A DNA stretch of 57,303 nucleotides from Geobacter sp. UBA5730 (GTDB lineage Bacteria; Desulfobacterota; Desulfuromonadia; Geobacterales; Pseudopelobacteraceae), in assembly GCA_002419465.1 (NCBI GenBank), contig DIGE01000013.1, positions 1 to 57,303 of the forward strand. The letters are read 5' to 3'. This document shows positions 8,129-17,619 of this stretch, in pieces (the stretch's first letter is position 1; each line of letters starts with the position of its first letter). The translations under genes and the position numbers were made by a program. The notes beneath the pieces are model-generated. The model saw only the letters and a program-made list of their open reading frames with translations. It did not search any database and was not told where the DNA came from.

Positions 8129-9607
8129 ATGGAAGAATTAAGTGAACTGCTCCTGCAGCGACGTCGTAAGGTGAACGCGCTCTGGACTGCCGGTATCAAC
8201 CCCTACCCCAACGACTTCAAGCCTGCCCACACCGCTGCCGATGTGCTGGCTCAATACGGTGCAATCGAACAGATTGACGCTCACGAGGCCGAGTTTGTGC
8301 TGGCCGGCCGGATCATTGCCCGTCGCTCCTTTGGCAAGGCTGCTTTTATGCAAGTGCAGGACCGCACCGGCAGAATCCAGGTGTATGTCCGCAAGGATGA
8401 TCTCAGCGAGGAAGCCTTTGCCCAGTTTGAGTCTTTCGACATCGGTGACATTATCGGCATAGCCGGTTTTCCGTTTCGCACCCAGAAAGGTGAGCTTTCG
8501 ATCCATGCCCGCATGGTGCGGTTGCTGGTCAAGTCATTGCTGCCGTTACCGGAAAAGTTTCACGGCTTGACTGATGTAGAAACCCGTTACCGCCAGCGTT
8601 ACGTGGACCTGATCGTCAATCCCGAGGTGCGCGAGGTTTTTGTCAAGCGTTCCCGGATCGTCAATCTGATCCGTAGTTTTATGACCTCGCGGGAGTTTCT
8701 CGAGGTTGAGACGCCGATGATGCAGCCGATTCCCGGCGGCGCTACGGCACGTCCTTTTGTGACGCACCACAACGCCTTGGATATGCAGCTGTTTCTGCGG
8801 ATTGCCCCGGAGCTGTACCTGAAGCGGTTGGTGGTGGGCGGTTTCGAGCGGGTTTTTGAGATCAACCGTAACTTCCGCAACGAGGGCATCTCGGTCCGCC
8901 ATAACCCTGAGTTTACCATGATGGAATTCTATCAGGCCTATGCCACCTATGAAGACCTGATGGACTTCACCGAGGAGCTGTTCTGTCATGTGGCCCAGGA
9001 GGTCTTGGGAACACTTGACTTCAGTTATCAGGGGATGCCGATCAGCTTCCAGCGGCCCTGGCGTCGCCTGACAGTGAAAGAGGCGATCCTGGAATATGGC
9101 GACATTGAGCAGAAGCAGCTTGAGGATCGCGATCTGGCCCTGGCCTATGCCCGGAGCATCGGCTTGGGGCTGCCGGATGAGATCGGCTATGGCAAGCTGA
9201 TCATGGAGATCTTCGAGGAAGTGGCGGAGCACAAGCTGATCCAGCCCACCTTCGTGACCGCCTACCCGACGGAGGTTTCACCACTCTCCCGTAAAAACGA
9301 CCATGATCCGTACATCGTTGATCGCTTTGAACTGATGATCGGTGGCCGTGAGATCGCCAATGCCTTTTCCGAGCTGAACGACCCCGTAGACCAGAAGGAG
9401 CGTTTCCTGGCCCAGGTTGAGGAGAAGGACAAGGGTGATGAAGAGGCCCATTATATGGATGAAGACTACGTCAGAGCCCTGGAATACGGCCTGCCCCCCA
9501 CGGCCGGCGAGGGGATCGGCATTGACCGTCTGGTGATGCTGTTGACCGACTCCGCTTCAATCCGGGACGTCATTCTGTTCCCCCAGTTACGTAAAGAGGC
9601 GAAATAA
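8129..9607 (+). CDS. lysS: Lysyl-tRNA synthetase, class II
   Basis: This 492-residue enzyme charges tRNA-Lys using ATP. An N-terminal OB-fold anticodon-binding domain (around VLAGRIIARRSFGKAAFM) is followed by the class II core: motif 2 FRNEGISVRHNPEFTMMEFY and motif 3 GIGIDRLVMLLTDSASIRD near the C-terminus. Length is normal. It lies 70 bases behind the RNase gene and just ahead of lolC, so it may be the first gene of the large envelope operon or be read through from upstream. Confidence 0.97.
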   Translation: MEELSELLLQRRRKVNALWTAGINPYPNDFKPAHTAADVLAQYGAIEQIDAHEAEFVLAGRIIARRSFGKAAFMQVQDRTGRIQVYVRKDDLSEEAFAQFESFDIGDIIGIAGFPFRTQKGELSIHARMVRLLVKSLLPLPEKFHGLTDVETRYRQRYVDLIVNPEVREVFVKRSRIVNLIRSFMTSREFLEVETPMMQPIPGGATARPFVTHHNALDMQLFLRIAPELYLKRLVVGGFERVFEINRNFRNEGISVRHNPEFTMMEFYQAYATYEDLMDFTEELFCHVAQEVLGTLDFSYQGMPISFQRPWRRLTVKEAILEYGDIEQKQLEDRDLALAYARSIGLGLPDEIGYGKLIMEIFEEVAEHKLIQPTFVTAYPTEVSPLSRKNDHDPYIVDRFELMIGGREIANAFSELNDPVDQKERFLAQVEEKDKGDEEAHYMDEDYVRALEYGLPPTAGEGIGIDRLVMLLTDSASIRDVILFPQLRKEAK

Positions 9608-9617
9608 AACGTTGGCC

Positions 9618-10874
9618 ATGCCGTTCGAACTCCTGATCGGGTTGCGCTATCTGAAGGCCAAGCGTAAATCCACCTTTGTCTCGATCATCACCTTCATCTC
9701 CACCGCCGGAGTGACCCTGGGGGTGATGGCGCTGATCGTGGTGCTGGCGGTGATGACCGGCTTCGAGCGCGATCTGAAGGAAAAAATCCTCGGGACCAAT
9801 GCTCACCTGGTGGTAATCCGCAGTGGTGCGCCGATGGATAACTATCGACCGATGATGGAGCGGTTGCAGCAACTGCCAGGTGTGCAGGCGGCCACGCCGT
9901 TTATCTACAATCAGGTGATGCTCTCCACCGGCCGTAATGTCTCAGGCGTGGTGCTGCGGGGGGTTGAGCCGGTCACTGACCGTCTGGTAACCCGCCTGTC
10001 CCGCTCGATTGTGCAGGGCGGCACTGAACAGCTTGAACCGGCGGCCGGCAGTGCAGCGGAACCGGGAATACTGATCGGACGTGAACTGTCCAGACACCTG
10101 AACCTGATGGTGGGAGACCGGGTGAATGTGGTGTCGCCGATCGGCACCATCACGCCGTTGGGGATGATGCCGAAGCTCAAGGCGTTCCGGGTGGTGGGTA
10201 TCTTCAATACCGGTATGTTCGAATACGATTCGACCCTGGCCTATATCAGCCTCGGCCAGGCCCAACGGTTTTTTGATCTGGGCGATACCGTGACCGGTAT
10301 TCAGTTGCGGGTGGCCGATGTCTATGGCACCACCGAATTGGCCCGGCGCATCAACCGTGAATTCGGTCCTGAGCTGTACGCACGGGATTGGATGCAGATG
10401 AACCGGAACATCCTGTTTGCGCTCAAGACCGAGAAAGTGGTCATGTTCATCATTCTGACCCTGATCGTGCTGGTGGCGGCCTTTGGCATCGCTTCCACCC
10501 TGTTCATGGTGGTGATGGAGAAGGCTCGCGACATCGCGATCCTTAAGGCGATGGGGGCTCGTTCCCTCAGTATTATGAAGATTTTCGTGCTGGAAGGTTT
10601 GATCATCGGATTTATCGGTACGGTGCTGGGGGTCTTGACTGGCTTGTTGATCGCTCACAACCTGGAGCTGATCATCGATCTGGTACAGCAGGTCACCGGC
10701 AAGAATTTCTTCAGCAAGGATATCTACTATCTGGACCACTTCCCCTCCCAGGTGGTGGCCTCCGATGTGCTGATCATCTCGGTGACAGCGGTGCTGATCT
10801 CGTTTGTGGCCACCCTGTATCCTGCCTGGCAGGCATCTAAGATGCTGCCGGCCGAGGCATTGCGTTATGAGTAG
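9618..10874 (+). CDS. lolC: Lipoprotein-releasing ABC transporter permease LolC/LolE
   Basis: This 418-residue inner-membrane protein, with LolD, lifts outer-membrane lipoproteins out of the inner membrane for LolA. It has one N-terminal helix, a periplasmic domain (about residues 45-265) and three C-terminal helices with the FtsX/MacB-type core (FGIASTLFMVVMEKARDIAILKAMGA region). The start is taken at ATG 9618 (MPFELLIGLRYLKAKRK, the family opening). An in-frame TTG at 9612 is possible and sits at a slightly better distance from AAAGAGG. Only one permease gene is present, so LolC would work as a homodimer, as in bacteria with a LolF-type system. The end overlaps lolD by eight bases. Confidence 0.93.
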   Translation: MPFELLIGLRYLKAKRKSTFVSIITFISTAGVTLGVMALIVVLAVMTGFERDLKEKILGTNAHLVVIRSGAPMDNYRPMMERLQQLPGVQAATPFIYNQVMLSTGRNVSGVVLRGVEPVTDRLVTRLSRSIVQGGTEQLEPAAGSAAEPGILIGRELSRHLNLMVGDRVNVVSPIGTITPLGMMPKLKAFRVVGIFNTGMFEYDSTLAYISLGQAQRFFDLGDTVTGIQLRVADVYGTTELARRINREFGPELYARDWMQMNRNILFALKTEKVVMFIILTLIVLVAAFGIASTLFMVVMEKARDIAILKAMGARSLSIMKIFVLEGLIIGFIGTVLGVLTGLLIAHNLELIIDLVQQVTGKNFFSKDIYYLDHFPSQVVASDVLIISVTAVLISFVATLYPAWQASKMLPAEALRYE

Positions 10875-11559
10875 TCTGCTTTCGGTTTGTGATCTCTGTA
10901 AGCGTTACACCTTGGGCAGCGCCACGGTTGAGGTGTTGCAGGGCATTCATCTGGAAATTGCGGCTGGCACCACCACCGCGCTGGTGGGAGCCTCCGGGGC
11001 GGGTAAGAGTACCTTGCTGCATATCCTGGGTGCCCTGGACCGGCCCAGCAGCGGCGTGGTTCGCTACCGCAATGACGAGCTGTTTACCCGTTCCGATCAG
11101 CAACTGGCTGATTTCAGAAACCGCAGCATCGGTTTCGTGTTTCAGTTTCACCATCTGTTGCCAGAGTTCACCGCGCTGGAAAATGTGATGATGCCGGCCT
11201 TGATCGCCAGGCAGTCCCGCCGAGCTGCACAGGAACGCGCCGTACAGCTGCTGGAGCAGGTGGGGCTGTCCCACCGTCTGACCCATCGGCCTGGCGAGCT
11301 GTCCGGTGGTGAACAGCAGCGGGTGGCAATCGCCCGTGCCTTGGTGCTGGGGCCTGAGTTGTTGTTGGCTGACGAACCCACCGGCAATCTGGATATGAAA
11401 ACCAGTGAGTCTATCCATGAACTGTTGCGGCGACTGCAACAGGACTCTGGCATCACCCTGGTGATCGTGACCCACAACGAACGTCTGGCAGCCGGCATGG
11501 AACGGGTTGTCCGTCTTGTGGACGGAAACATCGACTACGCTACCCCGGAGGGTATGTGA
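10867..11559 (+). CDS. lolD: Lipoprotein-releasing ABC transporter ATPase LolD
   Basis: This 230-residue ATPase powers LolC. It has Walker A GASGAGKST (residues 41-49), the Q-loop in FVFQFHHLLPEF, the signature LSGGEQQRVAIARAL near residue 146, and Walker B LLADEPTGNLD. The ATG at 10867 lies inside the lolC 3' end (8-base overlap), and the frame ends four bases into bamA. MacB-type ATPases look similar; pairing with a LolC-type permease settles the call. Confidence 0.95.
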   Translation: MSSLLSVCDLCKRYTLGSATVEVLQGIHLEIAAGTTTALVGASGAGKSTLLHILGALDRPSSGVVRYRNDELFTRSDQQLADFRNRSIGFVFQFHHLLPEFTALENVMMPALIARQSRRAAQERAVQLLEQVGLSHRLTHRPGELSGGEQQRVAIARALVLGPELLLADEPTGNLDMKTSESIHELLRRLQQDSGITLVIVTHNERLAAGMERVVRLVDGNIDYATPEGM

Positions 11560-13820
11560 CGAATTATCAGTATTTTAAGGTTGCTGCACTGGTAGTGCTG
11601 TTGTTGAACAGCAAGACAGCCCGCGCCGAGGGTGACAAGATCGGTGATGTGGTGGTGCGGGGCAACAAGAGGATCGAATCGGCTGCCATTCTGAACGCCA
11701 TTGCTACCAAGGCCGGTGATGCGCTGGACAACGACCGCACCGATGCCGATATCCGCTCCATCTTCAAGCTGGGCCAGTTCCGGGATGTGCAGGTCAGCAC
11801 TGAACCTGGCAGCAAGGGGCTGGTGCTGGTTTACTCGGTGATAGAGAAGCCGATTATTCGTGAGATTCTCTTCGAGGGCAATAAGGAACTCAAGCAGGAC
11901 AAGTTGCTGGAAGGACTGCCGTTGCGCCGCAACGCCGTCTTCTCCCAGAGGGACCTGGACGCTGCTGTGGCCAAGGTCAAAAAACAGTATCAGGACGAGG
12001 GCTACTACCTGGCCGAGGTTACCCCCCAGGTGGTGCAGCGCTCAACCACCGAATATCTGATCACCTTGCAGGTTGTTGAAGGTAACAAGATTCGGATCGA
12101 TACCATTAACTTCGAGGGTAACACCGCTTTCAGTCCCCGCAAGCTGCGAGGGGTGATGGAAACCAAGGAAGAGTGGTTCATGTCCTGGTTGACCGGGGCC
12201 GGCACCTACAAGGAAGAGGTGCTGAAAAACGATGCCCTGCTGATTGCCGACCACTACATGAACAACGGTTACATCAACGTCAAGGTTGGCGAACCGCAGA
12301 TCAAGCTGTCTGAGGATCGGGAATCCCTGGTGGTGAACATCGCCATCACTGAAGGGGACCAATACCGGATCGGCTCCATAGCCTTTGCGGGGGACATCCT
12401 GTATCCTGAAAAGGAAATTCGCGAAAAATTGAAATCAGAGAGCGGTGAACTGTTCAGCCGGGCCAATTTGCGGGCCGATATCGGCACCTTGACGGATATG
12501 ACCGCCGATAAAGGCTATGCCTTCAACAACGTTAACCCCCAGACCAAGCAGGATCAGGAAAAGAAACTGCTGGACCTGACCTTTGATGTTGAGAAAGGTG
12601 AGCTGGTCTACATCGAGCGGATCAGCATCGCCGGCAACTCCAAGACCCGCGACAAGGTGGCCCGCCGCGAGCTGCGACTGCTGGAGGGGGAACTGTACAG
12701 CGCCACCGGCTTCAAGCGCAGCAAGCAGAATCTGATGAACACCGGCTATTTTGAAGAGGCCAATGTGGCCACGACAAAGGGAAGTGCCGCCAATAAACTT
12801 AATGTCAATGTCGATCTCAAGGAAAAGGCCACCGGAGCCTTTACCATCGGCGGTGGTTACAGTTCGCTGGATGGTTTGATTTTCCAGGGCTCGGTCTCTC
12901 AGTCCAATTTCCTCGGTCTGGGGCTCAAGGCCAACGTCTCAGCCGCGATCGGCGGCAGTTCAAATACCTATTCAGTTGGTCTGACTGATCCCTACTTCCT
13001 GGATTCAAAGTGGACCCTCGGTGCTGACCTGTACCGTTCGGAACGGGAATGGGATGACTATTATCTGCGCCGTACCGGTTTTGACATCAAGGCCGGTTAC
13101 CCGATCAGCGATTATGTTGGCACCTTCCTGATGTACAAGTACGAGATCAAGGATGTGTACGAGTACACTGACGCGTGGAAACAGGCCCATGACCAGTATG
13201 GTAACGATCTGTACCAGATCGGCCAGTCGACCACCAGTGCGATCTACGCCAGTATCACCCACAACAACACCGACTACCATTTCGATCCATCGACCGGTAT
13301 GGTCAATACCTTGTCGCTGGAGTACGCCGGCCTGGGGGGCGATAACAAGTACGTGCGCGAGACCTTGGACAACACCATTTACTACCCGCTCTGGTGGAAG
13401 TTTGTGGTCTCGACCAAACTGGTACTGGGGGCCGTGCAGGAGGCAGGTGGTAAAGTGCCGCTGGATGAGCGCTTCTACCTGGGGGGCATCGGCACCTTGC
13501 GTGGCTATGAAGCTAGAACTGTTGGCGAAAGAGACCAATTCGGCAACTATATCGGCGGTGAAAAGGAACTGTTTGGTAACGTGGAACTGAAATTCCCGTT
13601 GTTGTCGGAATTTGGCATCAAAGGGGTGGCCTTTTTTGATTACGGTAATGCCTGGGATGGCGGCTTCAAGCCGCCGAAGCTGCTGATGAGTTATGGCGGC
13701 GGCATCCGCTGGGCCTCGCCGATGGGGCCGTTGCGTCTGGAGTACGGTATCCCGATCAACCCCAATCCTGGCGAGAGCAAGTCAGGACGATTTGAATTCG
13801 CAATGGGCAGTATGTTCTAA
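11556..13820 (+). CDS. bamA: Outer-membrane protein assembly factor BamA
   Basis: This 754-residue Omp85 protein inserts beta-barrel proteins into the outer membrane. A signal peptide ends at TARA-EG (about residue 24). POTRA repeats follow (about residues 27-415), recognisable from strands such as VVVRGNKRIESAAILNAI. The C-terminal barrel includes the conserved lid-loop motif (YLGGIGTLRGYE) and ends FEFAMGSMF with the terminal Phe typical of barrels. Start is GTG at 11556, overlapping the lolD stop (GTGA). Coupling of BamA translation to LolD places lipoprotein export and barrel assembly under one message. Confidence 0.96.
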   Translation: MTNYQYFKVAALVVLLLNSKTARAEGDKIGDVVVRGNKRIESAAILNAIATKAGDALDNDRTDADIRSIFKLGQFRDVQVSTEPGSKGLVLVYSVIEKPIIREILFEGNKELKQDKLLEGLPLRRNAVFSQRDLDAAVAKVKKQYQDEGYYLAEVTPQVVQRSTTEYLITLQVVEGNKIRIDTINFEGNTAFSPRKLRGVMETKEEWFMSWLTGAGTYKEEVLKNDALLIADHYMNNGYINVKVGEPQIKLSEDRESLVVNIAITEGDQYRIGSIAFAGDILYPEKEIREKLKSESGELFSRANLRADIGTLTDMTADKGYAFNNVNPQTKQDQEKKLLDLTFDVEKGELVYIERISIAGNSKTRDKVARRELRLLEGELYSATGFKRSKQNLMNTGYFEEANVATTKGSAANKLNVNVDLKEKATGAFTIGGGYSSLDGLIFQGSVSQSNFLGLGLKANVSAAIGGSSNTYSVGLTDPYFLDSKWTLGADLYRSEREWDDYYLRRTGFDIKAGYPISDYVGTFLMYKYEIKDVYEYTDAWKQAHDQYGNDLYQIGQSTTSAIYASITHNNTDYHFDPSTGMVNTLSLEYAGLGGDNKYVRETLDNTIYYPLWWKFVVSTKLVLGAVQEAGGKVPLDERFYLGGIGTLRGYEARTVGERDQFGNYIGGEKELFGNVELKFPLLSEFGIKGVAFFDYGNAWDGGFKPPKLLMSYGGGIRWASPMGPLRLEYGIPINPNPGESKSGRFEFAMGSMF

Positions 13821-13842
13821 CAACTCGGCGTAAAGGAGAAAT

Positions 13843-14364
13843 ATGATGAAACGTTTGATGATGATGGTCGTGATGGCAGCTGTGGTGAGTGGCTCTGCCT
13901 GGGCTGCAGACGGGAAAATCGGCTATATCGATATGCAGCGGGCACTGAACAGCTCCGAGGCTGGCAAAGAGGCCAAGGATCAGCTGCAGGTCAAGCTGAA
14001 GAAGTATCAGGAACAGATCAATGCCAAGCAGGAAGAGTTGCAAAAGCTGAAGACTGACTTGGAAAAGCAGGGTGTGGCCCTGAGTGAGACCGCACGGGCT
14101 GCCAAGGAAAAGGACTATCAGCAAAAATTAAAGGATTTCCAGCGTTTTGCCAAGGATGCCGAAGAGGACCTGCAGGCCCGTGACGGCGAATTCACCAAGA
14201 AACTGGTTGAGGCCATGAGCAAGGTGGTCAATGAGTATGGCCGCAAAAACAGCTATACCATGATCTTCGATGCCCGCGGCGCTGGCATGCTGTATGCCGA
14301 TCAGAAGGCAGATCTGACCGATGAGGTGATTAAGTCCTTTAACGCCAGCAATCCGAAAAAATAG
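13843..14364 (+). CDS. skp: Periplasmic chaperone Skp/OmpH
   Basis: This 173-residue exported protein has a signal peptide (cleavage SAWA-ADG, about residue 22). The mature start KIGYIDMQRALNSSEAG is typical of OmpH, and a long charged coiled-coil (about residues 45-130) forms the tentacles that cage unfolded outer-membrane proteins on their way to BamA. It lies directly behind bamA and before lpxD, the standard bamA-skp-lpxD order. A good AAGGAG site precedes the ATG. Confidence 0.95.
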   Translation: MMKRLMMMVVMAAVVSGSAWAADGKIGYIDMQRALNSSEAGKEAKDQLQVKLKKYQEQINAKQEELQKLKTDLEKQGVALSETARAAKEKDYQQKLKDFQRFAKDAEEDLQARDGEFTKKLVEAMSKVVNEYGRKNSYTMIFDARGAGMLYADQKADLTDEVIKSFNASNPKK

Positions 14365-14383
14365 AGCCGGGGGCGATGCTGCC

Positions 14384-15424
14384 ATGATCCAGACCAAGAC
14401 CCTGCAGGAGTTGGCCGACTATCTGGGTGGTACGGTGCGTGGTGATGCCGGTCTGGTGGTGAACGGTCTGGCACCGCTGGAGGCGGCCGGGCCTGATAAA
14501 ATCACCTTCCTGGCGAATCCCAGGTATGCTGCCAAGGTGGCCGAAACCAAGGCCGGTGCCGTGTTGATGGCGCCGGGCGGCGAGGCCTATGGACGTAATG
14601 TGATCGAACTGGCCAACCCCTACCTGGGCTTTGCCAAGTTGCTGACCCTGTTTTACACGGTGGCGCATCCCCCACTTGGCGTGCTGCCCGAGGCAGTGGT
14701 CGGTACCAACGTGAACCTGGGCGAGGGGATCAGTATCTATCCTGGCGCGGTGATCGGCAATAACGTCACCATCGGTGATCGGGTGGTGATCCATCCCGGT
14801 GCCGTGATCTACGATGGGGTGGTGATCGGTGAAAAAAGCGTGATCCATGCAAATGCGGTGGTGCGTGAGCACTGCCGTCTGGGTAAACGCTGCAAGCTGC
14901 AACCGGGGGCCGTGGTCGGCAGCGACGGGTTCGGCTATGCACCGGATGGCAACTCCTACTACCCGATCCCCCAGATCGGTATCGTGGTGCTGGAGGATGA
15001 TGTGGAGATCGGCGCCAATGCGGCGGTCGACCGGGCTGCCCTGGAGGTAACCCTGATCAAGCGTGGTACCAAGCTGGACAACCTGGTGCAGGTGGCCCAC
15101 AATTGCCAGATCGGTGAGGACTGCATGATCGTCTCCCAGGTGGGGATCGCCGGCAGCAGCAAGATTGGCAACCATGTTACCCTGGCAGGCCAGGTAGGGG
15201 TAGTTGGCCACGTCAGTATCGGCGACAATGTGATCGTGGGGGCACAGGGTGGCGTATCAGGTTCACTGGCTGCCAACGCTTATTACAGCGGATCTCCGTC
15301 CATGCCCCACAAAGAATGGCTGCGAGCGATGGGCGTGCTGCCCAAGCTGCCCGACATGCGCAAAAAGCTGAACGAGCTTGAGAAAAAGATAGCCGAGCTT
15401 GAGGCCCGGCTGGTGAAGGAGTAA
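14384..15424 (+). CDS. lpxD: UDP-3-O-acylglucosamine N-acyltransferase LpxD
   Basis: This 346-residue enzyme adds the second 3-hydroxyacyl chain (N-linked) to the acylated UDP-sugar in lipid A synthesis. The N-terminal uridine-binding domain (about residues 1-105) is followed by a left-handed beta-helix of hexapeptide repeats (such as IGDRVVIHPGAVI). The catalytic His is likely in VAHNCQIGEDC. The C-terminus ends in a short helix with Lys/Glu repeats (KKLNELEKKIAELE), a trimerisation coil. In this organism the substrate is probably the UDP-diaminosugar derivative, given the gnn genes downstream. Confidence 0.96.
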   Translation: MIQTKTLQELADYLGGTVRGDAGLVVNGLAPLEAAGPDKITFLANPRYAAKVAETKAGAVLMAPGGEAYGRNVIELANPYLGFAKLLTLFYTVAHPPLGVLPEAVVGTNVNLGEGISIYPGAVIGNNVTIGDRVVIHPGAVIYDGVVIGEKSVIHANAVVREHCRLGKRCKLQPGAVVGSDGFGYAPDGNSYYPIPQIGIVVLEDDVEIGANAAVDRAALEVTLIKRGTKLDNLVQVAHNCQIGEDCMIVSQVGIAGSSKIGNHVTLAGQVGVVGHVSIGDNVIVGAQGGVSGSLAANAYYSGSPSMPHKEWLRAMGVLPKLPDMRKKLNELEKKIAELEARLVKE

Positions 15425-15427
15425 GCG

Positions 15428-15883
15428 ATGCAACCAACCTTGCCGATGGATGTGAACGTCATCATGAAGATTCTACCCCATCGTTATCCGTTCCTGCTGG
15501 TTGACCGGATTGAGGAGCTGGAACATGGCACCCGCTGCGTAGGTATCAAGAACGTGACCATAAACGAGCCGTTTTTTCCTGGTCATTTTCCTGGTCATCC
15601 GGTGATGCCCGGGGTGCTGATCGTCGAGGCCATGGCCCAGGTAGCCGGTATTATGGCTTATCTGGCTTCTGACGAAGAAACCCGGAAGATGGTCAGTTAT
15701 TTCATGGCCATTGACAGCGTAAAGTTTCGCAAGCCGGTGGTGCCAGGAGACCAACTGCGGATTGAGATCAAAACTACCCTGAACCGTCGCGGTATCTGGG
15801 GGGTGGATGGCAAGGCATATGTAGACGGCACCTTGGTGACAGAGGCTTCACTCAAGGCCACCTTTGCACCGGCAGCGTCCTAA
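15428..15883 (+). CDS. fabZ: 3-hydroxyacyl-ACP dehydratase FabZ
   Basis: This 151-residue hot-dog-fold enzyme dehydrates 3-hydroxyacyl-ACP in fatty acid elongation and so competes with lipid A synthesis for the same acyl chains. It has MKILPHRYPFLLVDRI and the active-site segment HFPGHPVMPGVLIVEA, with catalytic His and Glu. It lies three bases after lpxD and ten before lpxA, the usual placement that balances fatty acid and lipid A flux. Confidence 0.97.
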   Translation: MQPTLPMDVNVIMKILPHRYPFLLVDRIEELEHGTRCVGIKNVTINEPFFPGHFPGHPVMPGVLIVEAMAQVAGIMAYLASDEETRKMVSYFMAIDSVKFRKPVVPGDQLRIEIKTTLNRRGIWGVDGKAYVDGTLVTEASLKATFAPAAS

Positions 15884-15892
15884 GGGGGGACC

Positions 15893-16675
15893 ATGGCGAT
15901 TCATCCTACAGCACTAGTACACTCATCCGCCCAGGTCGCAGCTGGAGTGGAAATCGGACCGTACGCGATCATCGAAGAACATGTCCGCATCGGGGCAGGA
16001 ACCACCATTGGTGCCCACGCGGTGATCGGCAAATGGACCGAGTTGGGTGAACATAATCAGATTTTTCATATGGCCTCGGTGGGTGCCGCTCCTCAGGACC
16101 TGAAGTATAAGGGTGAGGAGTGCTGGACACGGCTCGGCAACGGTAACGTGATTCGCGAGTTCGCCACCATCCACCGGGGGACCGTGACCGGTCATGCCGA
16201 GACGGTCATGGGTAACAACAACCTGATGATGGCCTATTCCCACGTAGCCCACGATTGTCGGGTGGGCAACGGGAACGTCATGGCGAATGTCGCCACCCTG
16301 GCCGGTCATGTCACGATACAGGATAACGTTATTCTGGGCGGACTGGTGGCTATCCATCAGTTTGTCACGGTCGGCTCCTATACCATGCTGGGTGGCGGCA
16401 CCCTGGTGGGGCTGGACATTCCGCCCTATATGATCGCCACCTCCGATAAGCGTAATGCCAGGTTGCGGGGGCTGAACCTGATCGGCCTCAAACGGCGAGG
16501 TTTTAGCGATGGGGCGATCAGTAGTCTCAAGAAGGCCTATAAAACCTTGTTTATGGCCGATCTGAAACAGGCCGACGCCATTGCCAAGGTACGGTCAGAG
16601 ATCGTCGGCTGCGCTGAGGTAGACAACCTGTTGGACTTTATTGAGAAGTCCGAGCGCGGGATCTGCCGGGGATGA
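15893..16675 (+). CDS. lpxA: UDP-N-acetylglucosamine (or GlcNAc3N) acyltransferase LpxA
   Basis: This 260-residue left-handed beta-helix enzyme starts lipid A synthesis by acylating position 3 of the UDP-sugar. His120 in AYSHVAHDC matches catalytic His125 of E. coli. The C-terminal helical domain (LRGLNLIGLKRRGFSD onward) is normal. The next two genes look like GnnA and GnnB, which in Acidithiobacillus and Leptospira make UDP-GlcNAc3N so that LpxA forms an amide instead of an ester at position 3. LpxA here may prefer or accept the amino sugar; sequence alone does not show which. Its stop overlaps the gnnA-like start (ATGA). Confidence 0.95.
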   Translation: MAIHPTALVHSSAQVAAGVEIGPYAIIEEHVRIGAGTTIGAHAVIGKWTELGEHNQIFHMASVGAAPQDLKYKGEECWTRLGNGNVIREFATIHRGTVTGHAETVMGNNNLMMAYSHVAHDCRVGNGNVMANVATLAGHVTIQDNVILGGLVAIHQFVTVGSYTMLGGGTLVGLDIPPYMIATSDKRNARLRGLNLIGLKRRGFSDGAISSLKKAYKTLFMADLKQADAIAKVRSEIVGCAEVDNLLDFIEKSERGICRG

Positions 16676-17619
16676 CAGCGCTCAGGACGGCGGTGGTTGG
16701 AGTCGGCTATCTGGGGAATTTTCATGCCCAAAAATATGCCGCTCTAGAAGGTGTACAACTGGTGGGCGTGGTGGATAACGATGCTGCCAGGGGCGCAGAG
16801 GTGGCCAAGAGTTGTGGCTGCTGTACGGCCTTCACCGATTACCGTGAGTTGATTGGCCAAGTGGACGCAGTCAGTGTGGTCGTGCCGACCCAGTACCATC
16901 ACCAGGTAGCCTTGGATTTCCTGGCTGCCGGGGTGCATGTGCTGATCGAAAAACCGATTACTGTCACCATTGAACAGGCTGACGAACTGATTGCGCTTGC
17001 CGATGCCAAAGGATTGGTCTTCCAAGTTGGGCATCTGGAACGGTTCAACCCGGTGCTGATGGCTGCCGAAGAGGTGCTGACCGCGCCGCTGTTTGTGGAG
17101 TCGGTGCGGATTGCGCCGTTTAAGCCACGCGGAACGGACGTTAATGTCGTACTCGACTTGATGATTCACGACATCGATATTATCCAGCATCTGGTGAAAT
17201 CACCGGTGGCCAGGATTGACGCCATTGGGGCGCCGGTTTTTACCGGCGAAGAGGATATCGCCAATGCCAGGATCGCCTTTGAGAACGGATGCGTGGCCAA
17301 TGTAACCGCCAGCAGAATCAGCCTGAAAAGCGAACGCAAGATGCGTATATTTCAGCAGGACGCCTATCTAACCCTTGACTTCCAGAACAAGAAGCTGCTG
17401 GTGGCCAAGCGGGGGGAGGGTGAGCTGCTACCCGGCATTCCCAACGTACAGGTGCAGGAACGGGAGCTGGGCGAGTCCGATCCGCTGAAGAGTGAAATCA
17501 GTTCCTTTGTAGAGGCGATCAAGACCGGCAGGCAGCCGCAGGTTAGTGGTCGCGACGGCCGGATGGCGCTGGAGACGGCGCTTAAAATCAATCAAGCACT
17601 GAATAGGATACAGTCATGA
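16672..17619 (+). CDS. gnnA: UDP-GlcNAc 3-dehydrogenase-like oxidoreductase (GnnA)
   Basis: This is a 315-residue Gfo/Idh/MocA-family dehydrogenase. The nucleotide-binding motif GVGYLG is at residues 10-15 and the family EKP motif at 93-95; GHLERFNPV follows near residue 120. In the GnnA/GnnB pathway the enzyme oxidises the 3-OH of UDP-GlcNAc to a ketone that GnnB then aminates. The assignment to GnnA rests on position: it lies between lpxA and lpxB, overlaps both lpxA and the aminotransferase gene by four bases, and is paired with that aminotransferase. Family members act on many sugars, so the substrate is inferred. Confidence 0.82.
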   Translation: MTALRTAVVGVGYLGNFHAQKYAALEGVQLVGVVDNDAARGAEVAKSCGCCTAFTDYRELIGQVDAVSVVVPTQYHHQVALDFLAAGVHVLIEKPITVTIEQADELIALADAKGLVFQVGHLERFNPVLMAAEEVLTAPLFVESVRIAPFKPRGTDVNVVLDLMIHDIDIIQHLVKSPVARIDAIGAPVFTGEEDIANARIAFENGCVANVTASRISLKSERKMRIFQQDAYLTLDFQNKKLLVAKRGEGELLPGIPNVQVQERELGESDPLKSEISSFVEAIKTGRQPQVSGRDGRMALETALKINQALNRIQS

